DNA of 64,000 nucleotides, taken from the NCBI GenBank assembly GCA_947500555.1, contig CANMSE010000002.1, forward strand, positions 248,001 to 312,000. Direction: 5' to 3'. The notes beneath the pieces are model-generated. The model made no database searches and was not told where the DNA came from. It saw only the letters and a program-made list of their open reading frames with translations. Origin of the DNA: an uncultured Fulvivirga sp. Lineage in GTDB: Bacteria > Bacteroidota > Bacteroidia > Cytophagales > Cyclobacteriaceae. The translations under genes and the position numbers were made by a program. This document shows, piece by piece, positions 26,985 through 35,889 of the stretch. Each line of letters begins with the position of its first letter. The first letter of the stretch is position 1.

Positions 26985-28481
26985 CTATTTCATTTTTTTA
27001 AAATCCACACCGTCATATCTGAATCCGACAACAGCTCCTGAATCTACCTTAAATACCATCACCTGGCCTGATCCTGGGATTAATTCAATTCTCATAGCCT
27101 CGTCATACGGATACGGAGTACCGACAGCACGTAAAACTCCTGTACTTGCGATAAGTTCGCCATCCTCAAATTGTACTTGTGCATTACCAATTTTTTCGTT
27201 TTTATAACTTCCAGCATACTCCTTTTTATCTAATGACAACTGCCACTCTCTTTTGCTCAACTTTTTGTAATGATTTTCTTCTTGCTTCAACTGTTTTTTG
27301 ATCATTGAAGCCAATCCATCTTTCAATTCTTTTTCATGCTTGCTTAAGTTATTAGTTCTATCCAGGTAAAGGTCGTAAGCATAATTGGCTATCAGGTTGC
27401 CCACGGCCGATCCGAGTTCGTAATTAACAAAAACTGCAACACCAATTTTCTCGTTTGGCAAAAACGAAATATGAGAAAAGTAGCCCGTATAACCACCAAA
27501 ATGATAAATAACATCTCTATCATCATATTTGCCAAGGCGCCAGCCAAGGCCATATCCTGTTCCGTCAAAAAAAGAGGAGTAAGCATGTTCTGTTTGCGCC
27601 TCTTGCTTGTAAGTTTCACTGAGCACTTCTAATGGTATAACTTGTTGATCTTCTATAACACCACCATTAATATTCATCGCCAACCAGTTGGCTGCGTCAG
27701 CGGGAGATAGTAATAAGCCGCCAGCTGCGTGCATAGTTTTATCAGTTTTCATTAAATAACTCTCATGCAAAGTTTCTCTGATTAAACCACGATACGGTTT
27801 TGCAAGAGTTTTCTCATCAAAGCTTGAAATAAAAGCAGAAGCAGTTTGCACCCCAATTGGCCTCATAAGTTTTTCTTGAAGTAAGAGTCTCCAATCTTTC
27901 CCAAATTCTTCTTTGAGCATGATACTAATGAGGTAGTAGCCCAAATTTGTATATTCAAAACTTTTGCCCCCTTCCCTGGCTTCCATGTCCTCCTCTATGG
28001 CCTTTAATATTCTCTCATGGGTGTAATCACCAGAGTATGCTAAAAGAAATGATACAAACGGGTGTTCTATGCCAATTTGATGACTCAAAAGATCTCGGAT
28101 AGTATGATTGCTAAAAAGAGTTTTATCCTTATAATTTTTAAAAGGTGAGTATTCCACAATAGAATCATCCAAATCAAACCACCCTTCTTCTGCCAGTAAA
28201 CTGATAAGCACAGCTGTGAATGATTTAGTGCTTGAAGCTATGTAATAAGGAGTTGTTGAGCTTGCCTTTACACCATTCTCAATGTCAGCCATACCGAAAC
28301 CTTCTGCTAGTACTATGTTTCCATTATTTACAACAGCTACACCAATACCTGGTACTTGTTGGTATTGCTCCAATAGTTGTTTTACAAATGCCTTTAGCTT
28401 GCGAGCTTTATCTTCCTGAGCAAAAAGGTTCAATGTAGCAATGCAGAATAGCATCAGTATAGCTATTTTCTTGATTTTCAT
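26985..28481 (-). CDS. Exported serine hydrolase, class C beta-lactamase fold
   Basis: From the ATG at 28481 the protein has 498 residues and a signal peptide ending near LFAQ. The SxxK motif is S83-S-T-K86, followed by a YTN (Y-x-N) motif near residue 180 and HFGGYTGYFS near 360. These are the catalytic elements of penicillin-binding-protein-like hydrolases, which can be esterases, D-aminopeptidases or beta-lactamases. The C-terminal 110 residues form a lipocalin-like extension as in DUF3471 proteins. An upstream TTG-type start is less likely since it would bury the signal peptide. Confidence 0.9.
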   Translation of the reverse strand: MKIKKIAILMLFCIATLNLFAQEDKARKLKAFVKQLLEQYQQVPGIGVAVVNNGNIVLAEGFGMADIENGVKASSTTPYYIASSTKSFTAVLISLLAEEGWFDLDDSIVEYSPFKNYKDKTLFSNHTIRDLLSHQIGIEHPFVSFLLAYSGDYTHERILKAIEEDMEAREGGKSFEYTNLGYYLISIMLKEEFGKDWRLLLQEKLMRPIGVQTASAFISSFDEKTLAKPYRGLIRETLHESYLMKTDKTMHAAGGLLLSPADAANWLAMNINGGVIEDQQVIPLEVLSETYKQEAQTEHAYSSFFDGTGYGLGWRLGKYDDRDVIYHFGGYTGYFSHISFLPNEKIGVAVFVNYELGSAVGNLIANYAYDLYLDRTNNLSKHEKELKDGLASMIKKQLKQEENHYKKLSKREWQLSLDKKEYAGSYKNEKIGNAQVQFEDGELIASTGVLRAVGTPYPYDEAMRIELIPGSGQVMVFKVDSGAVVGFRYDGVDFKKMK

Positions 28482-28544
28482 AATCGCGTTGTTTTTGAAT
28501 TTTGTACAAAGCAACAAGTTGTTTCAATCACATTCTTGAACAAA

Positions 28545-29294
28545 TTAAACATTGAAAGCTTTCCGCGCTTCTAGTGGTGAAAAGGAAGTGGACTTTTTAA
28601 ATTCTCTGGTGAAATGACTCTGATCTGAAAACCCCTGATCAAATGCAATATGTGGAAGTCTTGAATTAGACAGCAATTGCTGCATTGAATGGTGAATCCT
28701 AAGCTGACGTTGATATCTTTTGATATCCATACCAAAGTGCAAAGCAAATGTTCTTGCTACGTGAATAGGATGCTTACCCACCTCTAATGCCAACTCAGTG
28801 ATCTTTATTGATTCCTGATAATGTGCATGGATAATTGACCTTACTTTAAATAACCAATTCGGAGTGAGAGATTCTTGTGGCTCAGTAGCATTTTGTTGAA
28901 TAATTTCCTTCTTGAATGCCTTGAACGCTTCCCTTTTATTATTGCAATGAGCCAAGTGAATGAAGTGTTTCAATGCATTTCCAGTAAAGCTCCAACTCCA
29001 TTCATTGAAATCTAAACCATAATATGCCCAGTCATAAATAGCCAACGAAATAATGGAGCAGCTGGCCGTAAATGTATTAGCATGATCAATATAAACCGGC
29101 TTTATGCTTAACCATCCATTAGTGGAAACAACAGAATTTTGATTACTATCTTCCGTCAATGTTCCGTTGAGCAGTAGGCTAATACTTAAATAATCATGAT
29201 GGTGATTTTGCAAGCACTCACCACTCTTATAAATCCTTTGTTTTAATTGAAAAGATTGATCCTTATAAAAGATCTTTTCGTTTTGCTGATCCAT
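28545..29294 (-). CDS. AraC-family transcriptional regulator
   Basis: The 249 residues have an N-terminal cupin-like sensing region (NHHHDYLSISLLLNG near 30-45) and two C-terminal helix-turn-helix units, ITELALEVGKHPIHVAR and LPHIAFDQGFSDQSHFTREFKK. The latter is the AraC signature. The effector and targets are unknown. It lies upstream of and in line with the serine hydrolase gene, separated by 63 bases, and may regulate it. Confidence 0.93.
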   Translation of the reverse strand: MDQQNEKIFYKDQSFQLKQRIYKSGECLQNHHHDYLSISLLLNGTLTEDSNQNSVVSTNGWLSIKPVYIDHANTFTASCSIISLAIYDWAYYGLDFNEWSWSFTGNALKHFIHLAHCNNKREAFKAFKKEIIQQNATEPQESLTPNWLFKVRSIIHAHYQESIKITELALEVGKHPIHVARTFALHFGMDIKRYQRQLRIHHSMQQLLSNSRLPHIAFDQGFSDQSHFTREFKKSTSFSPLEARKAFNV

Positions 29295-29421
29295 GGTTCT
29301 TAACTCGAATTCGATGCCAAGATGAGAAGATTCTCATTTACCAAATACACGAAAGTGACTGAGTAGTAGTATTAGTGTATTGAATTGACAGACTTTTGAA
29401 TCGAAGTTTCATTTGATAAAA

Positions 29422-29844
29422 TTAATTATCCACATAACCTTGATCCCAGCATCGTTTTGGGTCGTGATTTCTTAGGTCGATGTTGAAGTCTGCTGCTGCT
29501 TTTAAGGCCATCAGAACACTTATCCATCCAGCATGCATTTCTTCGTAGTCACTTTCTTTAACACCAGTACAAACAAGGGATAAGTTCGTACCCCCATCAT
29601 CTGATTTTTCCAAGCGAAAACTTGTACGACTATAAAAGTAATCGACTTCAAATTTAGATGGTTCTATGGTTGACAGTACTTTACCTCTGTAACTCATACC
29701 ATTGACAAACTTAAATACAACAAAACCATTTTCTTCTTCAGCTGATTCTGCCCAAAAGGCCGCTCTTCCCTCAGGTGTATTCAGAAAATCAAATACTTTT
29801 TCCCGGGGTGAGGAAAGGTAAAGTTTCCATTTAATAGTCTTCAT
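29422..29844 (-). CDS. SRPBCC (AHSA1-like) domain protein
   Basis: The 140-residue protein has the START/Bet v1-like fold of the AHSA1 group. It starts with KWKLYLSSPREKVFDFLNTPEGRAAFW, split by the typical P-x-x-x-V-F motif, and ends with a long helix (WISVLMALKAAADFN). Such proteins bind hydrophobic ligands and are often found beside ECF sigma factors and DGPF proteins, as here, but in this case the gene is divergent from the sigma factor operon. Confidence 0.87.
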   Translation of the reverse strand: MKTIKWKLYLSSPREKVFDFLNTPEGRAAFWAESAEEENGFVVFKFVNGMSYRGKVLSTIEPSKFEVDYFYSRTSFRLEKSDDGGTNLSLVCTGVKESDYEEMHAGWISVLMALKAAADFNIDLRNHDPKRCWDQGYVDN

Positions 29845-29902
29845 ATGTCTACTTCTTGGTTAGGTAAATACAATATACTAAATACTATTATTTTGGTTGA
29901 GC

Positions 29903-29931
29903 TGTCCCCAATTCATTAAATTCATTGTCAT
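29903..29931 (+). promoter_or_regulatory. Candidate ECF42 promoter, copy 1 (TGTCCCC-N16-TGTCAT)
   Basis: TGTCCCC (29903-29909) and TGTCAT (29926-29931) are separated by 16 bases, with the second box 24 bases before the YCII gene start. The same two boxes with the same spacer occur at 35793-35821. Box positions and spacing fit -35 and -10 elements of an ECF sigma factor, here probably the one encoded at 30306, giving autoregulation. Confidence 0.65.
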
Positions 29932-29955
29932 GAAGTTGAAACAAACTTTAATATC

Positions 29956-30309
29956 ATGAAAGAATATTTAATGCTCATTAGAAACAATGTAGAAGAAGAA
30001 CAGGAAATGAGTCCTGAAGAGATGCAAAAAAGTATTGCTGAACATACCAAATGGGTAAGTGAACTCATAGAGAAAGGTCACTTTAAAGGAGGTAATCCAT
30101 TGATGCCGGAAGGGAAGTGTATAAAAGGTAGCAGTGCGTTGATAACCGATGGACCTTTTGTCGAGTTGAAGGAAAGCATTAGCGGCTATTACTTTTTGCA
30201 AGCCGAATCTCTTAAGCAAGCTACAGAAATTTCAAAAGGCTGCCCATCACTGAAAATGGATGAAGCTACTTTGGAGATTCGAGAAGTAATTGATGTTGAA
30301 AAACCTTGA
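29956..30309 (+). CDS. DGPF/YCII-family protein, partner of ECF42 sigma factor
   Basis: The 117 residues are a YCII-related domain containing the DGPF motif (TDGPFVELKES, about 56-66), near the LIRNNVEEE start of the family. DGPF proteins are nearly always encoded beside ECF42 sigma factors. Their function is unknown, and some YCII proteins act as dehalogenase-like or dioxygenase-like enzymes. The stop TGA overlaps the TTG start of the sigma factor, so the two are translationally coupled. Confidence 0.93.
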   Translation: MKEYLMLIRNNVEEEQEMSPEEMQKSIAEHTKWVSELIEKGHFKGGNPLMPEGKCIKGSSALITDGPFVELKESISGYYFLQAESLKQATEISKGCPSLKMDEATLEIREVIDVEKP

Positions 30310-31553
30310 GTACTAATCAATTAAATGAACTTAGCGGTCATGCTTTCCGGGAAAACTCTGGAAAGATGGCTGCTTATTTATGTAAGATCTATGGATTCAA
30401 AAATATTGACTCCATAGGAGATATTATTCAGGATACTTTTGAAACTGCATTACTCAAGTGGAAATATGGTGCAATTCCTGATAATCCCTCAGCCTGGTTA
30501 ATGACCGTTGCTAAAAATAAGGCAGTCAACTATTTTAAAAAAGCTCAGCGGACTGATCTTGTAGATTCATTTATAAACGATCATCACTCAACTTCGCCAA
30601 TTGATGAGGTCATATTGGAAGGAGAGATTGCTGATAGTCAATTGCGCTTACTTCTTTCGTGCTGTCACCCCGGTATATCAGAAAAAAATCAAATAGTCTT
30701 GACTTTAAGTATCCTTTGCGGCTTTGGTAATCAAGAAATTGCCAGTGCACTATTGATGAAAGGAGAAGCAGTCAAAAAAGCTTTGACGCGCTCAAAAAAA
30801 TATTTGAGAGAAGAGCTTCCTACCTTAGAATCTACAGGCTCTCTTAAAGATGAAAATAGGGTAAAAGTTGTTCAAACGGTTCTCTATCTTATGTTCAATG
30901 AAGGATATAAATCCACTAAATCTTCAGAGCTAATTAATCATGACTTATGCTATGAATCGATCAGATTGACAAAACTACTTTTGAAAGATGACGTTCCTTC
31001 AAAGCCAGAAACTCAGGCCTTGTTGGCTATTATGTTTTATGCACTGGCTCGATTTCCAGCTCGTATATCGGAAGAGGGGAAAATTATTACATTAGCTCAA
31101 CAAGATCGAACTCTTTGGAATCAAACCTACATGAAAGAAGGTTTTTACTATCTCAAAGAGGCTACTAAAACTGAAGAGGTTGGCAAGTATCATATTCAGG
31201 CCATCATCTCATCGATACATTGTCATACGCAGTATTTTGATAAAACCAATTGGGCGCAGATAATAGAGTTGTATGAACAGTTAGAACTGATAGATTATTC
31301 CCCCTTAACAGAACTCAATAAAATTGTGGCGATAAGCTACTATGAGGGACCCGCTGTCGGTCTGAATAAACTAGAGGTTATAAAAGGTTCCAAAAAACTT
31401 GAGGGACATTACTTACTTTATGCTGTGGAAGGCGATATGCTTGCTCGTTTAGGAAAACCTCATTTGGCAAAAAGAGCGTTTAATAAAGCCCATGACCTTT
31501 CTATGAATAGCATAGAAAAAGAGTTTTTGGAAGATAGAATTTTAGAATTGTAA
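30306..31553 (+). CDS. ECF42-type RNA polymerase sigma factor
   Basis: The 415 residues are far longer than a normal ECF sigma factor (about 180). Region 2 lies near 35-85 (DIIQDTFETALLKW, PSAWLMTVAKNKAVNYF) and region 4 near 125-180 (LTLSILCGFGNQEIASALLM). The C-terminal 230 residues are a helical, TPR-like extension, the mark of the ECF42 group. No anti-sigma gene is adjacent, also as in ECF42. The only workable start is TTG 30306, overlapping the stop of the YCII gene. I infer it reads promoters at 29903 and 35793. Confidence 0.94.
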   Translation: MSTNQLNELSGHAFRENSGKMAAYLCKIYGFKNIDSIGDIIQDTFETALLKWKYGAIPDNPSAWLMTVAKNKAVNYFKKAQRTDLVDSFINDHHSTSPIDEVILEGEIADSQLRLLLSCCHPGISEKNQIVLTLSILCGFGNQEIASALLMKGEAVKKALTRSKKYLREELPTLESTGSLKDENRVKVVQTVLYLMFNEGYKSTKSSELINHDLCYESIRLTKLLLKDDVPSKPETQALLAIMFYALARFPARISEEGKIITLAQQDRTLWNQTYMKEGFYYLKEATKTEEVGKYHIQAIISSIHCHTQYFDKTNWAQIIELYEQLELIDYSPLTELNKIVAISYYEGPAVGLNKLEVIKGSKKLEGHYLLYAVEGDMLARLGKPHLAKRAFNKAHDLSMNSIEKEFLEDRILEL

Positions 31554-31656
31554 AAGCGGCTATTTTCAGATCACTGATACATATAGGCAAATCATATGAT
31601 TTTTATCAATGTCTTTTCCTATTAGTCAAAATAGATTTGCTCAATAGGCCTTAGCT

Positions 31657-32160
31657 ATGTCAAGTTTCAGAATACGTCCTCGATTCAAAATAGAAGTTAA
31701 TACTTCGGAAGCGGAATTAATCAAACTGCTAAAGGCTGAGCTGGTCGATAAGGAGAATTCTTGTGTTGGATTAGTCACCGGAAATTTCTCAGTCATTAAA
31801 ATTCCTGCTCAAGAACGTCACTTCTGGTCTCCGCAACTGACGTTAAGCTATGATGAACGTGATGAAAAAACAATCATCAGAGGATTGTATGGACCAAATC
31901 CGACCGTCTGGGCGGTGTTCTTTTTTGGTTATGCCATCTTAGGAATAGTGGCTCTATTTATTTTGGTTGTTGGTTTTTCGCGCTATTCACTGGATATGTC
32001 AACCACCATATTATGGGTATTACCGGGATTAGGTGTTGGTGCCGTAGTATTATATATAGTAGCCCAAACAGGTCAAAAATTTGGTGCCGAACATATGTAC
32101 ACCTTGCATCACTTCTTTGAAGATACAATTCATAAAAAAGTACATATTGATGTGATCTAA
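31657..32160 (+). CDS. Membrane protein, unknown
   Basis: I do not recognise a named family. The 167-residue protein has a soluble N-terminal part (1-85) with FRIRPRFKIEV, and two transmembrane helices (about 88-110 and 120-140), the second followed by a short tail ending HKKVHIDVI. Its N-terminus resembles SRPBCC-like strands, but too weakly to assign. It sits 104 bases after the sigma factor gene, and a weak hairpin follows. Confidence 0.7.
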   Translation: MSSFRIRPRFKIEVNTSEAELIKLLKAELVDKENSCVGLVTGNFSVIKIPAQERHFWSPQLTLSYDERDEKTIIRGLYGPNPTVWAVFFFGYAILGIVALFILVVGFSRYSLDMSTTILWVLPGLGVGAVVLYIVAQTGQKFGAEHMYTLHHFFEDTIHKKVHIDVI

Positions 32161-32176
32161 ACAATTCCTAAATAAA

Positions 32177-32193
32177 AAAGGGGCTAACCCTTT
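32177..32193 (+). terminator. Weak hairpin after the membrane protein gene
   Basis: AAAGGG (32177-32182) pairs with CCCTTT (32188-32193) across a five-base loop and ends in three T. It is a possible, weak terminator for the plus strand. Confidence 0.35.
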
Positions 32194-32230
32194 CGAGACG
32201 GCCTCCTTCTATAAAATTAATCTTCTCTAC

Positions 32231-32306
32231 TCAGAGTTACTCGAAGAGAACTCTGAAATATACATATTGAGATGCTAAAACCCAGAGTCCCTTGGAGGTG
32301 ACTCTG
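32231..32306. repeat. Two tandem hairpins sharing the CAGAGT stem
   Basis: TCAGAGTT/AACTCTGA (32231-32238 with 32249-32256) and CAGAGTC/GACTCTG (32283-32289 with 32300-32306) are two hairpins with the same stem core. They lie between convergent genes. They could be a two-way terminator, although neither is followed by a T run. Confidence 0.45.
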
Positions 32307-32320
32307 AGGAGATAAAATTT

Positions 32321-34348
32321 TTAAAGATTACCATACTCCTCTGCATACCACAACATCTGCTCAGTAAAATCAGTAGGGTACTCTACTTTAATATCAGTAA
32401 TATTTCCGTCATCACCTTTCAACGGAACCAGTACAGGGTTGATAAACCCGCCATAAGGTGCAGACTTCAATTTTTCAGCTCTCTCTAACACTTCCGCATG
32501 AATTTCCTGATCTACTTGCACTCCATATGTTTCAATTAAGTTTTTTCCAGCTTCGTAATCACCTTCAGACTTTATTCTTTGAATTTCTCTCAATAGTTCA
32601 CCAAATAGTGCTCTCAGCTTCATGTAGTCATTCACAACGAAGAATGTCTTACCATCTTTTTCTTTACGTTCAATTACGTTATCTGCTTGCCCTTTCTCAT
32701 AAGCCCATTTTGCAATCATTTGACGATTACGCATATGCGCCTCCTCTACTACTTCACCTGGTTCTAATCTTCTGAGTTGCGTTACCAGACCGTTTCTAAT
32801 ATAGCCATCATACTCCTCCTTGCCTACTTCGAGACTAGGAATTAAACTCAGCTCAACAAGTTTCTCATCCATCAAAAAATAGAGAGCTACTAGGTCTGCT
32901 CTACCCTCTTCCAAGGCTGAGGCATAATTTTTTAAAGTTTCTTTTGGTGTGCCCACTCCTTCATTCAGCTGACCAGAGGCATGACCAACTACTTCGTGAA
33001 GTGCTGTATGAAGTTTATCTCCAAGTCTACCATGTTCTTTGGCTCTCGCAATTTCTTCTTCATTGTAAGCAAACTCTTCTAAAAATCCGGAACCACCGGA
33101 CTCGGCATAAGCTGCAACAATATTCCCTAAGCTCACTGATTTAGAACCATGCGCTGCTCTAATCCAATTAGCATTAGGCAGATTCACACCTATAGGCGTA
33201 GAAGGTGACGCATCACCTGCTTCACTAGCAACATTTACTACCTTGTAACTAACCCCTACCACATTTTTCTTTTTGTGCTCGTCCATAATCGATGAATTAT
33301 CTTCGAACCACTGCACATTATCGGCTAGTGTTTTCATTCTGGCAGATGCATCAAAATCCTTTATTTGAACTATTGACTCATAAGAACCTCTATAACCCTT
33401 GGGATCATTATACACTTCAATAAAGCTATTGATATAATCAATATCACCTTCTGTAGCAGCCACCCAGGCAATATTATACTCATCCCAGGTTTCTAAACTC
33501 CCAGTTTGGTAATATTCAATTAACAAATCAAGCGCCTTTTTTTGGGGCTCGTTTTCTGCTACTGATGATGCTTTCTCAAGCCAACCGATGATTTTGGCTA
33601 TAGCCGCTCCATATAAACCATCTACTTTATAAAAATCTTCTTTTAGATTGCCATCTGCATCTTTTACTAGTCTCGAGTTTAACCCGTGAGACAAAGGTTG
33701 AGCAGGGTTCTCATTCGTTTTAGTTGAATAGAATTCATCCACTTCTTCAGCCGTAATATCAGGGCTATAAAAATTGATTGCCGAACCTAATAGTAAACCT
33801 TTTTCTGTATCCAAATTCACTTTCTTTGCATCTACTTCCGGGTCAAATAAAATATTAAGAATCTCACCGGCCAGTTCTGTATTAGTTTCTGCCAGGAGGC
33901 TGTTTAAATACTCTTTAGAGAATTCAGGCATTATCTTATTGTTGGAATAATGATGGTGAATGCCATTTGAAAACCAAATACGTTTCATGTAAATCATAAA
34001 ATTTTTCCAGTCTTCAGTGGACTTATCACCTTGGTAGTTCTTTACGATACTCTCCAAAGCTTTTCTAATCGTCAGATTATGTCGATAATTCATATCCCAC
34101 ATAATATCACGACCTTCCATACCAGCCTGTGCGAGATAGTAAACTAATTCCTTCTGTTTAGCGGTCAGCTTATCAAATCCAGGAATCTGGTATCTGATAA
34201 TTTTTAAATCAGCAAATTGCTCCGATAAGTACTGAAACTCTTCTTCGGCAGCTGCCTCTGTTGTTTGCTCTGGTTCAGAAGGTTCGCTACAGGCAGTTAG
34301 TAATACGATTAAAAGTATTAGCCAATAATTGTGTTTTAAATATTTCAT
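32321..34348 (-). CDS. Dipeptidyl-peptidase III-like lipoprotein (peptidase family M49)
   Basis: From the ATG at 34348 the protein has 675 residues with a lipoprotein signal (LIVLLTAC, Cys about 18). The zinc-binding motif HEVVGH is at 451-456 and the second motif EEGRAD at 480-485, matching HELLGH and EECRAE of dipeptidyl peptidase III. The family releases dipeptides from the N-termini of oligopeptides. An exported, lipid-anchored form points to peptide use at the cell surface or in the periplasm. A longer frame upstream (to 34444) would hide the signal peptide. Confidence 0.93.
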   Translation of the reverse strand: MKYLKHNYWLILLIVLLTACSEPSEPEQTTEAAAEEEFQYLSEQFADLKIIRYQIPGFDKLTAKQKELVYYLAQAGMEGRDIMWDMNYRHNLTIRKALESIVKNYQGDKSTEDWKNFMIYMKRIWFSNGIHHHYSNNKIMPEFSKEYLNSLLAETNTELAGEILNILFDPEVDAKKVNLDTEKGLLLGSAINFYSPDITAEEVDEFYSTKTNENPAQPLSHGLNSRLVKDADGNLKEDFYKVDGLYGAAIAKIIGWLEKASSVAENEPQKKALDLLIEYYQTGSLETWDEYNIAWVAATEGDIDYINSFIEVYNDPKGYRGSYESIVQIKDFDASARMKTLADNVQWFEDNSSIMDEHKKKNVVGVSYKVVNVASEAGDASPSTPIGVNLPNANWIRAAHGSKSVSLGNIVAAYAESGGSGFLEEFAYNEEEIARAKEHGRLGDKLHTALHEVVGHASGQLNEGVGTPKETLKNYASALEEGRADLVALYFLMDEKLVELSLIPSLEVGKEEYDGYIRNGLVTQLRRLEPGEVVEEAHMRNRQMIAKWAYEKGQADNVIERKEKDGKTFFVVNDYMKLRALFGELLREIQRIKSEGDYEAGKNLIETYGVQVDQEIHAEVLERAEKLKSAPYGGFINPVLVPLKGDDGNITDIKVEYPTDFTEQMLWYAEEYGNL

Positions 34349-34372
34349 AATGTTTGAGTAAATGATTGAAAA

Positions 34373-34392
34373 ATCACATTCGTAAATGTGAT
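34373..34392. promoter_or_regulatory. Palindrome before the M49 peptidase gene
   Basis: ATCACATT and AATGTGAT form a perfect 8-bp inverted repeat around CGTA, 25 bases upstream of the peptidase start codon. Its position suggests an operator. The binding protein is unknown. Confidence 0.4.
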
Positions 34393-34476
34393 AAAAATAG
34401 CAGCAATTTGTGAATTTAGTTAATCGATTTGAAACACAAAGCATGATCTTGTATTTGCTATTGTTTTATCACCTGA

Positions 34477-34491
34477 TATCAAAATTTGATA
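34477..34491. promoter_or_regulatory. Palindrome before the DUF3052 gene
   Basis: TATCAAAATTTGATA is a perfect 15-base palindrome ending 10 bases before the ATG at 34502. With the one at 34373-34392 it forms a pair in the divergent region, so the two genes may share control. Confidence 0.4.
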
Positions 34492-34501
34492 AATTTAGAC
34501 T

Positions 34502-34906
34502 ATGTCAGTCGGATATTCAGGAACCCCTTTAGCAAAAAAGCTTGGTATTAAAGATGGTTACACCATCCTTTTAGTCAACGAACCAAAGCATTATTTGGAT
34601 CTTTTTATCGATTTCCCAGAGGTCGAGGAGGCCCAACCCGATAGTCAGGAGATTGACTTCATACATCTATTCACTCTGGACTTTGGCACTCTAAAAGAAC
34701 ACTTTAATACTAGCAAGGAAAGATTAGCAAAAAATGGCACTTTATGGGTATCGTGGCCAAAAAAAGCATCAAAGATAACTACTGACTTAGATGGAAATAT
34801 AGTTCGTAATTATGGATTAGAAAACGGACTGGTAGATGTTAAAGTCTGCGCGGTAGATGAAACCTGGTCGGGATTGAAATTTATGTATAGGGTGAAGGAT
34901 AGATAA
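34502..34906 (+). CDS. DUF3052 family protein
   Basis: The 134 residues match the DUF3052 family, with GYSGTPLAKKLGIKDG at 4-19, IHLFTLDFGTLKEHF in the middle and LWVSWPKKASK near 80-90. The family is small and cytoplasmic and has no known function. It has its own promoter region, divergent from the M49 peptidase. The next gene follows after 41 bases. Confidence 0.9.
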   Translation: MSVGYSGTPLAKKLGIKDGYTILLVNEPKHYLDLFIDFPEVEEAQPDSQEIDFIHLFTLDFGTLKEHFNTSKERLAKNGTLWVSWPKKASKITTDLDGNIVRNYGLENGLVDVKVCAVDETWSGLKFMYRVKDR

Positions 34907-34947
34907 GACTTAGAAATATACTGATACTTTACTATCTTAAGTTTCTA

Positions 34948-35763
34948 ATGAAAATCGTAACCCTCACACCTTCTCCACTTCTTACTTCATTAGTCAAACA
35001 AATGTGGATAATTGAAGAAAATGCTGGTTTTAATGTAAAAGTTAAGTCCTTTCCAACTGGTTATGCATTCATAAATGTGATCAGTGGAGAAGAATTTAAA
35101 TTGAAAAAATCTGGAAAACCTGTTATTAAAACAAAAAGTTACGTGACAGGTCAGTGCATAGAACCATTTGATTTATCAATGTGTCTGATTAGGAGGTCAT
35201 TAGTGGTGAATTTACAGGCCTACGCTTTCTACACCTTCTTTGGTATTCCATTATCAGAACTAAAAGGTCATGTATACAGCCTAAAAGAAATAGCACCAAG
35301 ATTAGCTAGTGAGTTAGAAGAACTTTTAGAAGGCAATCTTCAGAGTTCAAGCGTACTAAAGGCGACAGATAAACTTTTCACGAAATATTTAAAGAACAAT
35401 TACTTAGATCTAAGATTAAAAGATGCTGTAAATCAGATCATGTTTCATAAGGGAAATATCTCCACTAAAAAACTATCTGAAACCGCTAACCTTAGTCAAA
35501 GAAGAATGCAACAGCTTTTCAAGACACATGTAGGGGTTTCACCTAAAACTTACAATAGAATCACACGGTTACAAAGTTTATCTTTTCAGGTACTCAATGG
35601 CAAAAAATTGGACTACTTTGTCCCGGACAATTACTTTGATCAAGCCCATTTTATTCATGACATAAAGTCTCAGACCGGAATGACTCCAACTGAATATAAT
35701 AGGTACATAACTGCACCTGAACTCTGCATGGCTTACCTTAAGTCCAACCCTTACGCCAGTTAG
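34948..35763 (+). CDS. AraC-family transcriptional regulator
   Basis: The 271 residues have a C-terminal AraC HTH with STKKLSETANLSQRRMQQLFKTH (split across the first helices, near 172-194) and FDQAHFIHDIKSQTGMTPTEY near 230-250. The N-terminal 110 residues resemble DUF6597-type sensing domains. The effector is unknown. It is followed by an ECF42-like promoter and a stress operon at 35890. Confidence 0.92.
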   Translation: MKIVTLTPSPLLTSLVKQMWIIEENAGFNVKVKSFPTGYAFINVISGEEFKLKKSGKPVIKTKSYVTGQCIEPFDLSMCLIRRSLVVNLQAYAFYTFFGIPLSELKGHVYSLKEIAPRLASELEELLEGNLQSSSVLKATDKLFTKYLKNNYLDLRLKDAVNQIMFHKGNISTKKLSETANLSQRRMQQLFKTHVGVSPKTYNRITRLQSLSFQVLNGKKLDYFVPDNYFDQAHFIHDIKSQTGMTPTEYNRYITAPELCMAYLKSNPYAS

Positions 35764-35792
35764 TTAAAAAAAACAATTTGACGGAAGAGTAT

Positions 35793-35821
35793 TGTCCCCT
35801 TTTGTGATACATAACTGTCAT
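35793..35821 (+). promoter_or_regulatory. Candidate ECF42 promoter, copy 2 (TGTCCCC-N16-TGTCAT)
   Basis: TGTCCCC (35793-35799) and TGTCAT (35816-35821) match copy 1 (29903-29931) in all 13 box bases and in the 16-base spacing, while the spacer sequence differs. It lies 68 bases before the DUF6265 gene and points into the operon 35890-38063. Confidence 0.65.
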
Positions 35822-35889
35822 AAATAAAAACGCCCATTTCGTTTTTTTACAATCATGTTAACTATTACTCACTTAAAATTGATAATTGT

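Noticed and set aside
34349..34444. A longer start for the M49 peptidase
   Set aside because: The extra 32 residues are not signal-like and would hide the lipoprotein signal at 34348.
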